From contig NZ_BKAJ01000143.1 in assembly GCF_007992495.1 (NCBI RefSeq), positions 1 to 35,614 on the forward strand: a stretch of DNA of 35,614 bases. The letters are read 5' to 3'. The DNA is from Reyranella soli (GTDB lineage: Bacteria > Pseudomonadota > Alphaproteobacteria > Reyranellales > Reyranellaceae). Every line of letters begins with the position of its first letter. Position 1 is the first letter of the stretch. Under the pieces are notes generated by a model that was not told the origin of the DNA, did no database searches, and saw only the letters and a program-made list of their open reading frames with translations. The position numbers and the translations under genes were made by a program. Of the stretch, positions 19,104 through 27,297 are shown piece by piece.

Positions 19104-19246
19104 TCGAGCGTGGAGGCGGAAGCGAGCGCATCAAGCGGAAGGGCAGTGCCAACGAGGGTTACAGTGCCTTGGACACTGGCCAGTCGCGTGTGTGGCCGCC
19201 GTGCCCGCCGGCAGCTCTTCTTTGCGACGGCGGTGACGATCGGGCG

Positions 19247-19370
19247 GTTCGCCCGTTGGGGCGGGGTGCCCTTCCTCCTGGACTACAACAATGCGAGCCG
19301 CCGGCCCTCGGAGACGGGCGAACGGGTCATCCAACCTCGGAGGGGGCCGCCGGTATCGGCGGCCGTTTTT
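19247..19370 (+). ncRNA. Candidate structured RNA ending in an intrinsic terminator
   Basis: Between the porin and the next small gene the plus strand can fold: GTTCGCCCG (19247-19255) pairs with CGGGCGAAC (19315-19323) over nine bases, enclosing about 60 bases, followed closely by the terminator at 19345-19370. No protein-like frame covers it. It could be a small RNA, a 3' UTR of the porin message, or an attenuator of the gene at 19464. No known RNA family was recognised. Confidence 0.3.
19345..19370 (+). terminator. Rho-independent terminator
   Basis: A perfect 8-bp stem GGCCGCCG / CGGCGGCC with a GTAT loop is followed by GTTTTT. This is a textbook intrinsic terminator on the plus strand, about 240 bases after the porin stop and about 95 bases before the next start. 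Confidence 0.85.
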
Positions 19371-19463
19371 GTTCTGAGCAGTCGCACCGCAACTCCCGAT
19401 CGCAAGCGGCGTTGCACAGGCACGCCCGCTCGCTTCCCGTCTGGTTTTTTGAGGAGCGCTTTC

Positions 19464-19676
19464 ATGGCCATGGGTCGGAACAGTATTATGGTCGGCAAGT
19501 CCTACCGCACGCCGGACGACGAGATTCGCACCGTGCAGAGCATCGACAACGGCGAAGTGGTCTACCAGGCAGCTTCGGGCGCAACGCCGGCGATGATCGA
19601 GCATGCCGTTGACCAGAAACTTTCCCTCGAGGACTTCGCTGCCGAGGTGGACGGCGAAGTTGCGCCCGGCGTCTAG
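19464..19676 (+). CDS. Small hypothetical protein
   Basis: A 70-residue acidic protein starting MAMGRNSIMVGKSYRTPDDE. The start is set by a GAGGAG ribosome binding site at 19451. The first half looks like two or three short strands (IRTVQSIDNGEVVYQAAS), the second half one helix (PAMIEHAVDQKLSLEDFAAE). No signal peptide or membrane segment. Function unknown. It follows the terminator at 19345-19370, so it is a separate unit. Confidence 0.6.
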   Translation: MAMGRNSIMVGKSYRTPDDEIRTVQSIDNGEVVYQAASGATPAMIEHAVDQKLSLEDFAAEVDGEVAPGV

Positions 19677-19697
19677 TGAGGGGCTGGAGAGGGCCCC

Positions 19698-20018
19698 TTG
19701 AGCTGTCCAGCGGACCATGTGCAGGCCCTGGAGGCGGCGTGTCACCGTCTTTTGAAGAATCCCCACGACGAGGGCTCGCGTGCTTCCCTCCTGAAAGCGC
19801 TGGCGACTTACAAGACGGTACCTATGGGCTGCTTTCCTGTAGCGGTGCAGCACCTGGTCGCTGCTTCTCGCGACCAAGCTGACGCCCTATGCGTTCGAAT
19901 ACCGGAGACCGAAGCAGCCCCCGGTGATGCGATCGACCGAGAGGTGAAGAAAGTGTGTGACACTTATCTCCCTCGGAGAGGCACTATGGATGAGCCGCGA
20001 CCGTCCGGCATCGCCTGA
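19698..20018 (+). CDS. Small hypothetical protein
   Basis: A 106-residue frame with a TTG start preceded by GGAGAGGG. The sequence (CPADHVQALEAACHRLLKNP, then HDEGSRASLLKALATYKTVP) is helical and protein-like. Four cysteines are present but not in a known motif. It is 21 bases downstream of the preceding small gene and probably shares its message. Function unknown. Confidence 0.5.
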   Translation: MSCPADHVQALEAACHRLLKNPHDEGSRASLLKALATYKTVPMGCFPVAVQHLVAASRDQADALCVRIPETEAAPGDAIDREVKKVCDTYLPRRGTMDEPRPSGIA

Positions 20019-20104
20019 AGAATCGCGGCCTTGAGCTGTTGCTCAACCACTGGCGACCCCTTCGATGCGACTGATAGCTCTTCGGATGGCCTTCTCCCGC
20101 CCCC

Positions 20105-20129
20105 GGAACCGCCTCCAGGTCCGGCAGTT
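20105..20129 (+). promoter_or_regulatory. Possible EcfG-like promoter of polX
   Basis: GGAAC at 20105-20109 is followed after 17 bases by GTT at 20127-20129. This is the EcfG spacing, but the base before GTT is A instead of C. It sits just upstream of the chosen polX start and would leave a very short leader. Suggestive only. Confidence 0.3.
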
Positions 20130-20141
20130 GTCCTTTCAGGC

Positions 20142-21905
20142 ATGGCCAAGCTCGATACCCCAGCCGTTGCGATACTCCTTCGGGAGATCGCCCACAGGAT
20201 GGAGCTGGCGGGCGGCAACCCCTATCGCGCCCGGGCCTACGGCCGCGCGGCCGAGAACTTGGCGTTGAGCCCGCTGCCGCTGCATCAGCTGGTGGCGGAA
20301 GGCCGTCTCACCGAGATCCCCGGCATTGGCGAAGCCCTCGCCGGCGTCATCACCCAGCTCCACGAGACCGGCGAGCATCCGCGTCTCCAGGCCATGCGCG
20401 AGGAGGTGCCGGCCGGCGTGCTGGACATGCTGCGCGTTCCCGGCCTACGCCGCGAGCGCGTGCAGAAGCTCTACAAGGAATTGGGACTCAAATCCGTCGC
20501 CGACCTGGAGGATGCGGCCCGTAGCGGGCGTCTCGCGGCGACGAAGGGCTTCGGCGCGGCGTTCCAGGCCAAGGTGCTCCAAGGCCTGGCGATCCTGACC
20601 GGGCCGCAGGGTCGCCATCTCCATCGGGCAGCCGCTGCCTTGCGCTTCGCCGCCGATGCGATTGCCCGCGAGCATCCCAAGTGGGTCGATATCACGCCGG
20701 CGGGCGATTTCCGCCGGGGCTGCGAACTCGTGGGTGCCCTCTCACTGGTGGCCGCTGATCCGCAGCTTAACGGCGACGACAAGACGATCGAGCACGGCGA
20801 CGAGCTCGTCGTTCACGTCACCACACCCGCGCGCTTTGGCATCGCGTTGCTGCTCGCGACCGGCTCCGACGCGCACGTCGACGCCCTGCGGGCGCTGGCC
20901 CGCCGCAAGGGTCTTGGCCTCGACAGGGACGGTGTCACCCGCAAAGGGCGCGTCCTGGCCCAGCGGACGGAACAGGAGGTCTATGCAGCGCTTGGCCTGC
21001 CATACATCGCGCCAGAGCTGCGCGAGACGGGCAAGGAGGTGCAACTGGCGCTGAAGGGAAAGCTCCCCGAGCTGGTGACACAGGACGACCTCCGGGGCGT
21101 GCTGCACGCGCATACGACGGAGTCCGATGGCTCGGACAGCCTGGAGGACATGGCAGAAGCGACACGCAAGAGAGGGTACGCCTACCTCGGCCTGACCGAC
21201 CATTCTCAGTCAGCGCACTACGCCGGCGGGCTCAAGGAAGAGGAGGTCGCCAAGCAACAGCGGGCGGTCGACCGCCTGAACAAGCGCTACGGCAGCGGCT
21301 TCCATGTCTTCAAGGGAATCGAATCGGACATTCTCGGCGACGGGTCGCTCGACTACCCGGACGCGGTGCTGGCCAGTTTCGACCTGGTCATCGCGAGCAT
21401 CCATAGCAAGTTTCGCCTCAGCCGCAAGGAGCAGACCGACAGGCTCGTCAAGGCCATCGAGAACCCGCACACGACCATCCTGGGACATGTAACGGGACGG
21501 CAGCTGATGAGGCGGCCAGGCTACGAGGTCGACATGGAGCGCGTGCTGCGCGCCTGCGCCGAGCATGGCGTGGCGATCGAGATCAACGCGCACCCGTGGC
21601 GCCTCGACATGGACTGGCGGTGGTGCGAGCGCGCGCTGGCGCTTGGCTGCCTGTTCAGCATCAATCCCGATGCGCATTCGACGGAGGAAATCGACAATAT
21701 CCAGTGGGGCGTACTGACGGCTCGAAAAGGCGCAGTGCCGAAGGAGCGGGTGCTGAATGCCCAAAGCCTCTCCGAGTTTCGGGAGCACCTTCAGCGACGA
21801 AAGGAACGACTGCGAGCCGCGACGAGCCGCTTATCCGGGAAGTCCAGGTGCGGTACAGACCCGCTAGAAGGCGCCGTTTCGCCCCCTGCGCGGAAGCATG
21901 CCTGA
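20142..21905 (+). CDS. polX: PolX family protein, PHP nuclease with degenerate polymerase domain
   Basis: A 587-residue PolX-family protein, normally a base-excision-repair DNA polymerase with a 3'-5' exonuclease. The start is placed at MAKLDTPAVAILLREIAHRM, where family similarity begins. Residues 1-150 hold the helix-hairpin-helix region (EIPGIGEALAGVI, VPGLRRERVQKL). The polymerase site is changed: instead of GS.RR...GDIDLL it reads AGDFRRGCELVGALSLVA (187-204), lacking both metal-binding Asp residues; the third (VDLR in relatives) appears as VHVTTPARFG. The C-terminal PHP domain is complete: H322/H324, D353/H354, E394, H421, H449, E480 and D510/H512. It is therefore probably a nuclease or scaffold without polymerase activity. 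The stop overlaps the next gene by 8 bases. Confidence 0.88.
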   Translation: MAKLDTPAVAILLREIAHRMELAGGNPYRARAYGRAAENLALSPLPLHQLVAEGRLTEIPGIGEALAGVITQLHETGEHPRLQAMREEVPAGVLDMLRVPGLRRERVQKLYKELGLKSVADLEDAARSGRLAATKGFGAAFQAKVLQGLAILTGPQGRHLHRAAAALRFAADAIAREHPKWVDITPAGDFRRGCELVGALSLVAADPQLNGDDKTIEHGDELVVHVTTPARFGIALLLATGSDAHVDALRALARRKGLGLDRDGVTRKGRVLAQRTEQEVYAALGLPYIAPELRETGKEVQLALKGKLPELVTQDDLRGVLHAHTTESDGSDSLEDMAEATRKRGYAYLGLTDHSQSAHYAGGLKEEEVAKQQRAVDRLNKRYGSGFHVFKGIESDILGDGSLDYPDAVLASFDLVIASIHSKFRLSRKEQTDRLVKAIENPHTTILGHVTGRQLMRRPGYEVDMERVLRACAEHGVAIEINAHPWRLDMDWRWCERALALGCLFSINPDAHSTEEIDNIQWGVLTARKGAVPKERVLNAQSLSEFREHLQRRKERLRAATSRLSGKSRCGTDPLEGAVSPPARKHA

Positions 21906-22791
21906 ACGAGTTCCTCTCACGAAAGAAGAGCGCAGACTTCGGCGCGAGGCACGTCGGGAAAAGCAACGCCAGGCCAATATTGGCCGCGCCCGGAAAATGC
22001 ATCTGGCGCGCGTCGAGAACGAGAGGAGCGGAAAATCGAAGGCGCTACCGATCCAGGATGAAAAAGCCCAGCTGCACGTCGGCTGCTCAGGCTGGTTTTA
22101 CTGGCACTGGCGCGGCGCGTTCTATCCTGCAGACCTCCCAACAAGGAGTTGGTTCAGGCACTATGCGGGCCGCTTTAAAACGGTTGAACTGAATGCGCCG
22201 TTCTATTCCTGGCCGACGGTTGCCACCGTCGAGTCCTGGATACGGCAGGCGGGAAGACACCGGTTCGTCTACACCGTGAAGGTGTGCGAGCTGATCACGC
22301 ACATCAAGCGACTTGCCGGTACAAGGACATTGGTGAGGGACTTCGGACTGATAGCCGATCTGCTGGGTCCCCACATGGGATGTTTTCTGTTTCAACTACC
22401 GCCGAGTTTTCACTACACACCGGCACGCCTGAAACGGATTCTGGGCCAACTCGATCATCAGCGGCGCAACGTCATCGAATTCAGGCACAAGAGCTGGTGG
22501 AACTACACGGTCTACAACGCTTTCCGGAAGACCGGCACCATCTTTTGCTCTTGCAGCGGACCCAGGCTTCCCGATGAACTGATCAAGACAGCCGATGACA
22601 TCTACATCCGCTTTCATGGGGTCAAAAAGTGGTATCGGCACAACTATACAATTGGAGAGCTGGACGTCTGGGCAAAGCGCATCGCTGAGAGCGAGGCAAA
22701 AACCGTTTGGGCCTACTTCAACAACGATAGGGATGGCTATGCCATAAAGAATGCACGCGCCTTGTCCCGGCTCATCGGTCACCCTGACTGA
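21898..22791 (+). CDS. DUF72 domain protein
   Basis: A 297-residue protein. Residues 1-50 are a strongly basic helix (KEERRLRREARREKQRQA), unusual for the family and possibly nucleic-acid binding. From residue 60 the DUF72 TIM-barrel-like domain follows: LHVGCSGWFYWHWRGAFYP, TVELNAPFYSWPT, CFLFQLPPSF, VIEFRHKSWW, YIRFHG and VWAYFNND, all typical. DUF72 proteins have no firm biochemical role but often sit beside DNA repair genes. The ATG overlaps the end of polX by 8 bases, so the two are translationally linked and probably act together. Confidence 0.92.
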   Translation: MPERVPLTKEERRLRREARREKQRQANIGRARKMHLARVENERSGKSKALPIQDEKAQLHVGCSGWFYWHWRGAFYPADLPTRSWFRHYAGRFKTVELNAPFYSWPTVATVESWIRQAGRHRFVYTVKVCELITHIKRLAGTRTLVRDFGLIADLLGPHMGCFLFQLPPSFHYTPARLKRILGQLDHQRRNVIEFRHKSWWNYTVYNAFRKTGTIFCSCSGPRLPDELIKTADDIYIRFHGVKKWYRHNYTIGELDVWAKRIAESEAKTVWAYFNNDRDGYAIKNARALSRLIGHPD

Positions 22792-22801
22792 CGCCGCACG
22801 T

Positions 22802-22825
22802 CCCGTCGCCTATGCAAGCGACGGG
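22802..22825 (+). terminator. Hairpin between convergent genes, probable terminator
   Basis: CCCGTCGC (22802-22809) pairs perfectly with GCGACGGG (22818-22825) across an 8-base loop, right after the DUF72 stop and before the convergent gene. No clear T-run follows on either strand, so it may be a weak or factor-assisted bidirectional terminator. Confidence 0.4.
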
Positions 22826-22855
22826 CGAATTAAGTTCAGCGAGCGCAAAAATACT

Positions 22856-23815
22856 TTACCGAAGTGATGCAGTTCGGGTGGCGGTTATTGTCGGATCGAC
22901 AGCCCCCATGCGCCCACCGAACCAGCCGGCGACGGCGCCGAGCATGAGAGCAAGCGCTGCGAAAAGCGCCCCGCGGGTGACCGCCTTGGTGGCGACCGCA
23001 GCCGCTTCAGTAGCCTCGCGCTTGGCCTTCTCTACAGTGTCCCGATACTGCTTCTCGTACTGTGCAACCTGGGTGCGGGCCTGTTCGACCGGAATGTCAT
23101 TTGCCTTGGCCAAAGCCTCGGCGGCACGATCGCGGGCGGCAGCCGCCTGCTGCTGGTCACCAGTTACCGCTGCCTTCATCGCGGCTACAGCGCCGTCACG
23201 CAGCGCGGCAGGATCGTTCCCGCCCGCGGCTCCGCGCATCGACCGCTCAACAGCCGCGAACGGGTCTGCGCCGGAGGCGATCGATGGCGCGGCAGTCTGG
23301 GCCGCCGTCTGGATCGCGCCGCCTGCAGCCGAGGCAACGCCGCCGGCCGCATTTGCAAGACCACGATATGCGCCACCGACCAGGCCGCCAATCGTGGACG
23401 TCAACAGATAGAAGATGACGAGCGTGGTAAGAGCCCAAGTCGTGAGGCCATGCCAGCCTGCAGTCGATTCTTTTGGCTTGCCCGAGAGTCGGCCTGCCGC
23501 AAAACCGCCGGCCAGCGCGGCAACGATCCCAGAAACCAGCAACCATATGCCGGCACCGATTGAAAATCCGCGGACGGAGGGATTCTCTGCGGCTCCCGCA
23601 CCAGGATCGAGAGTCGACGCGCCAATGCCGATCCCGATCATATTGAGGATGAGATGGGCCACCAGCGCGACGACGACGCCGGCAAGGACGGCGCCCCAGG
23701 ATATCTGGTTGATTATGACTGTCCTCGCATCCTCCGCGGGCGTAACGGGACTGACGTGAGGGGCGTCGAGGTAGCCGCGTTGGCGTGGTGTATCGCCGAT
23801 TGTAGCTTCTGCCAT
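22856..23815 (-). CDS. Membrane protein of the alphaproteobacterial PhnA-like type
   Basis: A 319-residue integral membrane protein. Predicted membrane segments are near residues 38-60 (WGAVLAGVVVALVAHLIL), 87-106 (GAGIWLLVSGIVAALAGGFA), 127-150 (WALTTLVIFYLLTSTIGGLV) and 282-304 (GALFAALALMLGAVAGWFGG). Between segments 3 and 4 lies an alanine-rich helical, probably coiled-coil, domain of about 130 residues (RDRAAEALAKANDIPVEQAR, then TEAAAVATKAV). Similar proteins in Rhizobiales carry the label PhnA-like, although no phosphonate function is shown. It is transcribed alone. Confidence 0.75.
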   Translation of the reverse strand: MAEATIGDTPRQRGYLDAPHVSPVTPAEDARTVIINQISWGAVLAGVVVALVAHLILNMIGIGIGASTLDPGAGAAENPSVRGFSIGAGIWLLVSGIVAALAGGFAAGRLSGKPKESTAGWHGLTTWALTTLVIFYLLTSTIGGLVGGAYRGLANAAGGVASAAGGAIQTAAQTAAPSIASGADPFAAVERSMRGAAGGNDPAALRDGAVAAMKAAVTGDQQQAAAARDRAAEALAKANDIPVEQARTQVAQYEKQYRDTVEKAKREATEAAAVATKAVTRGALFAALALMLGAVAGWFGGRMGAVDPTITATRTASLR

Positions 23816-24214
23816 GTGTCTACTCCTGGGTGGGGCGTCGCCCCCGTAGTAAAGGTCGAGGCGCGCAAATCTCGGTTGATCCCATTCTCGCCAACACCTT
23901 CGCGGATTCGGAAGTGGCAGCGTTGTCGTGCCAGAGCGGATCAGCCAACGCGAGTCGCGTAACGGCCAAGACGCTGCAGGTGAGCAACGTCGCGCTTTGA
24001 ATAAGGATGTCGCGCATTGAAGAGAAATCGACGTTCAGTATTGAACACGCTCTTCAACAACACGAGTGGCGTCTCTGGCAACCCCTACGCTTGACGTAGC
24101 GTTGGCGATAAGAATTCGCGCCCTTCGGCCGATATCGCCCAGAGGGGACGGCGGTTGGCCCCATTCGGCGCCACTAGCGGGGATTGGCCTGCGAACTGCG
24201 ATCAGGAGTGATGG
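23816..24214. other. Divergent intergenic region with a small palindrome
   Basis: About 400 bases upstream of both neighbouring genes. GTTCA-GTAT-TGAAC at 24033-24046 is a perfect inverted repeat that could be an operator. It is not the alphaproteobacterial LexA box, which is a GTTC-N7-GTTC direct repeat. No full EcfG or sigma-70 promoter was recognised. Confidence 0.35.
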
Positions 24215-24601
24215 ATGGCACACGTTCTCGATGACGTTCAGCCAAAGAGCAGCGGAGATTCTAAGGAAGAGGAACGGCTAAATCCCGGCAGCGAGCCCAA
24301 CCGAACGACGCAGCCACAGCCACCCCGCCGGCGCCAGCGCAACAATGCGGCGCTTAGCGGCAGCCAGAACGAAGATCTCAAAGGCCTAAACCGGACCGTG
24401 GCCCGCGCGGCGGTAGCACATAAGCGTGTCTGGGAACGATGGTCTCGCTCTTCGGGCCAGGAGAAATCGATGGCAAACGACCCGAGGTCAGAGCAGCGTT
24501 CGACGGAGCATCGCCCCGGCGATCCAAGGGCCACCAAGCCCCGGGACGCCCGGCGCATCTGCAGCCAGGACCGCCTCCTTGAACCTGACGGGCGCGGCTG
24601 A
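24215..24601 (+). CDS. Doubtful hypothetical protein, disordered
   Basis: A 128-residue frame with a good AGGAG ribosome binding site at 24204. It is rich in Arg, Pro, Gln and Ser and looks disordered (NRTTQPQPPRRRQRNNAALS). A second internal start (MANDPRSEQRSTEHRPGDPR) is also possible. Its last 114 bases overlap, antisense, the 3' part of the DUF4142 gene, so at least one of the two ends is probably not original. No function can be assigned. Confidence 0.35.
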   Translation: MAHVLDDVQPKSSGDSKEEERLNPGSEPNRTTQPQPPRRRQRNNAALSGSQNEDLKGLNRTVARAAVAHKRVWERWSRSSGQEKSMANDPRSEQRSTEHRPGDPRATKPRDARRICSQDRLLEPDGRG

Positions 24602-24841
24602 GTGATCGTCTAGCATGCGCTGGGCAAAGGCCTTCACTGCTTCCGCCTGGCTGCGATCAATAGCGAGCTTGCTGCTTTCTATCTCGAACATGTAGCCGAA
24701 TGCCGCCGGGGCCACGAACGTCGCCGTCGGTGCGACCGGCGCGCTCGCCTGCTTGGCGGCCGGATCAGCCGCCATAGTAAGGGACGAGGTAAGGGCTGGC
24801 GTGGCGATGGCGAGAGAGACAAAGTTGGCGAAGCGGAGCAT
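24488..24841 (-). CDS. DUF4142 family protein, C-terminally truncated
   Basis: A 117-residue frame. The ATG at 24841 follows a strong GGAGGT ribosome binding site. A signal peptide (MLRFANFVSLAIATPALTSS) is followed by the start of a DUF4142 domain: FGYMFEIESSKLAIDRSQAE, then VKAFAQRMLDDHSAAPVRFK. DUF4142 proteins are secreted four-helix, ferritin-like proteins of about 150-190 residues. Here similarity ends after EAVLAAD and the frame stops about 30 residues later, so the second half of the domain is missing. It is probably non-functional. Confidence 0.6.
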   Translation of the reverse strand: MLRFANFVSLAIATPALTSSLTMAADPAAKQASAPVAPTATFVAPAAFGYMFEIESSKLAIDRSQAEAVKAFAQRMLDDHSAAPVRFKEAVLAADAPGVPGLGGPWIAGAMLRRTLL

Positions 24842-24968
24842 GCGGACCTCCTGGTTGCCAGGGCAATATGCGCCGCTCCCGTCGGGTTCCGAGGCTTGTT
24901 CGTCGTGTTCCACCCGGGAGTGAATGGACAGGCAAAGCTGGGGGCAGGGACGCCGACCAGAATCTGTC

Positions 24969-25751
24969 TTAGGCACGCCGCCAGTCTGGAAACACTAGCG
25001 CACGCCAGCCACTGCGATCGAATTTCGTCCAAGCGCCCTCCGGCTGTGCGAGGCGGTCGGCGATCGCATAGACGGCCGCCGGATGATGGCCGAGACCGCA
25101 GTGACTGCCATCGATCTCAACGTTTTCAATGAGCGGCCCTTCGGCGTTGAGGCACGCCTGCCAGGCGCAAATGCCGTCGGTACGACTGAAGATCGATGTC
25201 GTCGGCATCGCCGGAGCCTCGGCCAGTGAGCCGACAAGTCCGGCCGGCACGCTCTCATCGTCGACCGTGGTGCCGCTCGCCCACTCGTAGGCTCGCCAGG
25301 CATTTGTCGAACGCGCCGAGCCCGCGAACGGACTTCCAAGGCTAATAACGCAGCGCACCTTGTCGGGCGCAAGCTTGGCCAGCTCACGGGCATAGAGCCC
25401 GCCCAGGCTCCAGCCGACCAAGCTGATTCTGCGCCGTCCGTGGCGCTCAAACAGTTCGTCCAAGCGTGCCCGCATCTCGCTCTCCAAACTGCCCCGGAGA
25501 CCGTAGTTACGTCCCTGCTTCCAGCCGTGGGCCCGGTAGCCGTGCGCGTTCAGGAAGCCGCGCAAGGCGCGGGTGCTGGCGTCGTCGGCCAGAAGTCCGG
25601 GTAGCACCAGAACGGCATGTCCGTCGCCACGCGCGGTGAGCGAGAGCCAGGGTCGCAATAGCCAGAAGGCGCCGAGTTCTGGCAGGGCGCGGCCTTCCAT
25701 TAGCATGAGGGATGTTGAGGGCGGGGGAAGTATCGCGGCGCTGCTCTCCAT
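24969..25751 (-). CDS. Alpha/beta hydrolase
   Basis: A 260-residue alpha/beta-hydrolase. The nucleophile elbow GWSLGG carries S115; D192 (SRTDGICAW) and H217 (DGSHCGLG) complete a plausible triad. LVLPGLLADD at 48-57 forms the oxyanion-hole loop. The overall pattern, including a helix-rich lid around 145-185, resembles esterase or lipase-like proteins; the substrate is unknown. No signal peptide, so it is probably cytoplasmic. A ribosome binding site (AAAGGA) precedes the ATG. The stop lies about 130 bases upstream of the DUF4142 start on the same strand. Confidence 0.85.
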   Translation of the reverse strand: MESSAAILPPPSTSLMLMEGRALPELGAFWLLRPWLSLTARGDGHAVLVLPGLLADDASTRALRGFLNAHGYRAHGWKQGRNYGLRGSLESEMRARLDELFERHGRRRISLVGWSLGGLYARELAKLAPDKVRCVISLGSPFAGSARSTNAWRAYEWASGTTVDDESVPAGLVGSLAEAPAMPTTSIFSRTDGICAWQACLNAEGPLIENVEIDGSHCGLGHHPAAVYAIADRLAQPEGAWTKFDRSGWRALVFPDWRRA

Positions 25752-26188
25752 TTTTCGTTATTCCTTTCTCGGGAGTGGGGGTGTCGACAGGGCGTGAGGG
25801 CATGCACGCAACGCGCCGCCCCTCGCGGGGATGCCAAAAGGCTCGCGGAACCGCCTGAGGCAGCTTGATTCCGCACTAGCCCTTGGTGGTTCGCCTCGCC
25901 CCTAGAGACACGACCTGTGCTTCGGTCGTTTGGGTGGCCGATCTAAACGGAGGTGGTCGGTGGCGCGTCGAAAGCAGAGGTCCTTGACCAGCTGGGGCGA
26001 CGAGCAGGATTCTTCTCTGAGGCGCCGGCCAGGAGAAGTTCCAGCCTGCTAAGAACACCCGGCCGTGTCTCCATCGCTGATCCCACTGCAGAACCAGGCC
26101 GCATCACGCTTCTGCATACGCAGTGTCGTCAGCGGACTGAATCGTCCTAACAGGCAACGAGCCGTTCCCTCGCGTCGTTCGATGGTCC
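25752..26188. other. Intergenic region
   Basis: About 440 bases between divergent genes. Short frames on both strands have no recognisable content. No clear repeat or promoter was found. Confidence 0.4.
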
Positions 26189-26476
26189 ATGGAATACGAC
26201 GCGATCATCGGTGTAGGAGCGGCGACGCTGACCACGCTGTCGAACTGGCCGCAGCTGAAAAAGTGCTGGCAGACCGGAAAGGCCGAAGATCTTTCTTTGC
26301 GAGCCTTCGTCATACTCGCCGTTGGCGTGGCTCTTTGGCTTGTCTATGGGGCCTTGAAGTCTGATTGGATCATCATGGCCGCGAATGCTGTCTCTCTTGC
26401 TCTACTGTGCGGCATTCTTTTCTTTAAGATTCGCGGAACAACCAAGCGATCCGCTGAAGATGGCGCGGTTTCTTGA
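26189..26476 (+). CDS. SemiSWEET-type sugar transporter
   Basis: A 95-residue membrane protein with three transmembrane helices, the half-size unit of SWEET/PQ-loop transporters, which works as a dimer to move sugars by facilitated diffusion. The first helix carries the PQ motif (TTLSNWPQLKKCWQTGKAED) followed by LSLRAFVILAVGVALWLVYG and a third helix (ANAVSLALLCGILFF). Length and motif order fit bacterial SemiSWEETs. The ATG at 26189 opens directly with MEYDAIIGVGAATL; no strong ribosome binding site is seen. Confidence 0.9.
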   Translation: MEYDAIIGVGAATLTTLSNWPQLKKCWQTGKAEDLSLRAFVILAVGVALWLVYGALKSDWIIMAANAVSLALLCGILFFKIRGTTKRSAEDGAVS

Positions 26477-26682
26477 GCGGTCGGTGATCATGTCCAACCA
26501 TGACGGCAAGAGGGCCTAGGCCGGAGCAGACTGGCTTGCGAGTACGTCTGCGGCCACGGTTTGGATCAGAACTCAGGATCATGTCGTCCATGCAAGTGAG
26601 CGCAAGATCTTGGTCTGTCGGCGCGCAACCGCGCGTCGGTGGTGCCGTTGCCCGACATCCAAACTTCTTCATGGAGTGACCG

Positions 26683-27171
26683 ATGCCGACGCCGCGCGAG
26701 TTTGAAGACAAGTTCTGGTCCGCCCTCAAATCGGACAGGACGATGATGCTGGGTCTTGACGGTGTCGAGGATGGCCACGCCCGTCCCATGACTGCCCAGG
26801 TCGACGGTGAGAAAGGGCCCATCTGGTTCTTCACCGCACGGGACCACGCCCTCGTGCAGAAGCTCGAGCTGGGCGACCGCGCGATCGCCACCTTTGCCTC
26901 CAAGGGTCATGACCTCTTCGCTACATTGCATGGCGCCGTGTCGCTCGACAATGATCGCGCCGTGATCGACAGGCTGTGGAATCGGTTCGTTGCCGCTTGG
27001 TACGAGGGCGGCAAGGAAGATCCCAAGCTGGCGTTGCTGCGCTTCGATGCGGAACGGGCGGAGATCTGGCTGGACGCATCAAGTCTCGTGGCTGGTATCA
27101 AAATGCTGTTCGGCGCCGATCCCAAGGAGGACTTCAAGGACAAGGTCGCGGAGGTGACCCTTCGAAGTTAG
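26683..27171 (+). CDS. Pyridoxamine 5'-phosphate oxidase-like general stress protein
   Basis: A 162-residue split-barrel flavin-binding-type protein of the general stress protein 26 group (COG3871). The N-terminal helix (REFEDKFWSALKSDRTMMLG) is followed by strands with ARPMTAQVDGEKGPIWFFTA and later ATFASKGHDLFATLHGAVSL; the C-terminus carries AAWYEGGKEDPKLALLRFD, typical of this group. The role is probably flavin or redox-related in stress, not vitamin B6 synthesis. A GGAG ribosome binding site lies before the ATG. It appears to be a single gene. Confidence 0.9.
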   Translation: MPTPREFEDKFWSALKSDRTMMLGLDGVEDGHARPMTAQVDGEKGPIWFFTARDHALVQKLELGDRAIATFASKGHDLFATLHGAVSLDNDRAVIDRLWNRFVAAWYEGGKEDPKLALLRFDAERAEIWLDASSLVAGIKMLFGADPKEDFKDKVAEVTLRS

Positions 27172-27297
27172 TGCTCGCCGGCCCGGGCCAGCATGTGTGC
27201 AGGCTCGCAAGTCGCTTCTCGTTGGAATTGAACCGCTGGTTCATGCGGCCGCTTCGACTTTGACTGAGCGCCCCTGGCCAATTTGGACAAACTGCAA

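Noticed and set aside
24033..24046. GTTCA-GTAT-TGAAC as an SOS (LexA) box
   Set aside because: The alphaproteobacterial LexA site is a GTTC-N7-GTTC direct repeat; this is an inverted repeat with six bases between GTTC and GAAC.
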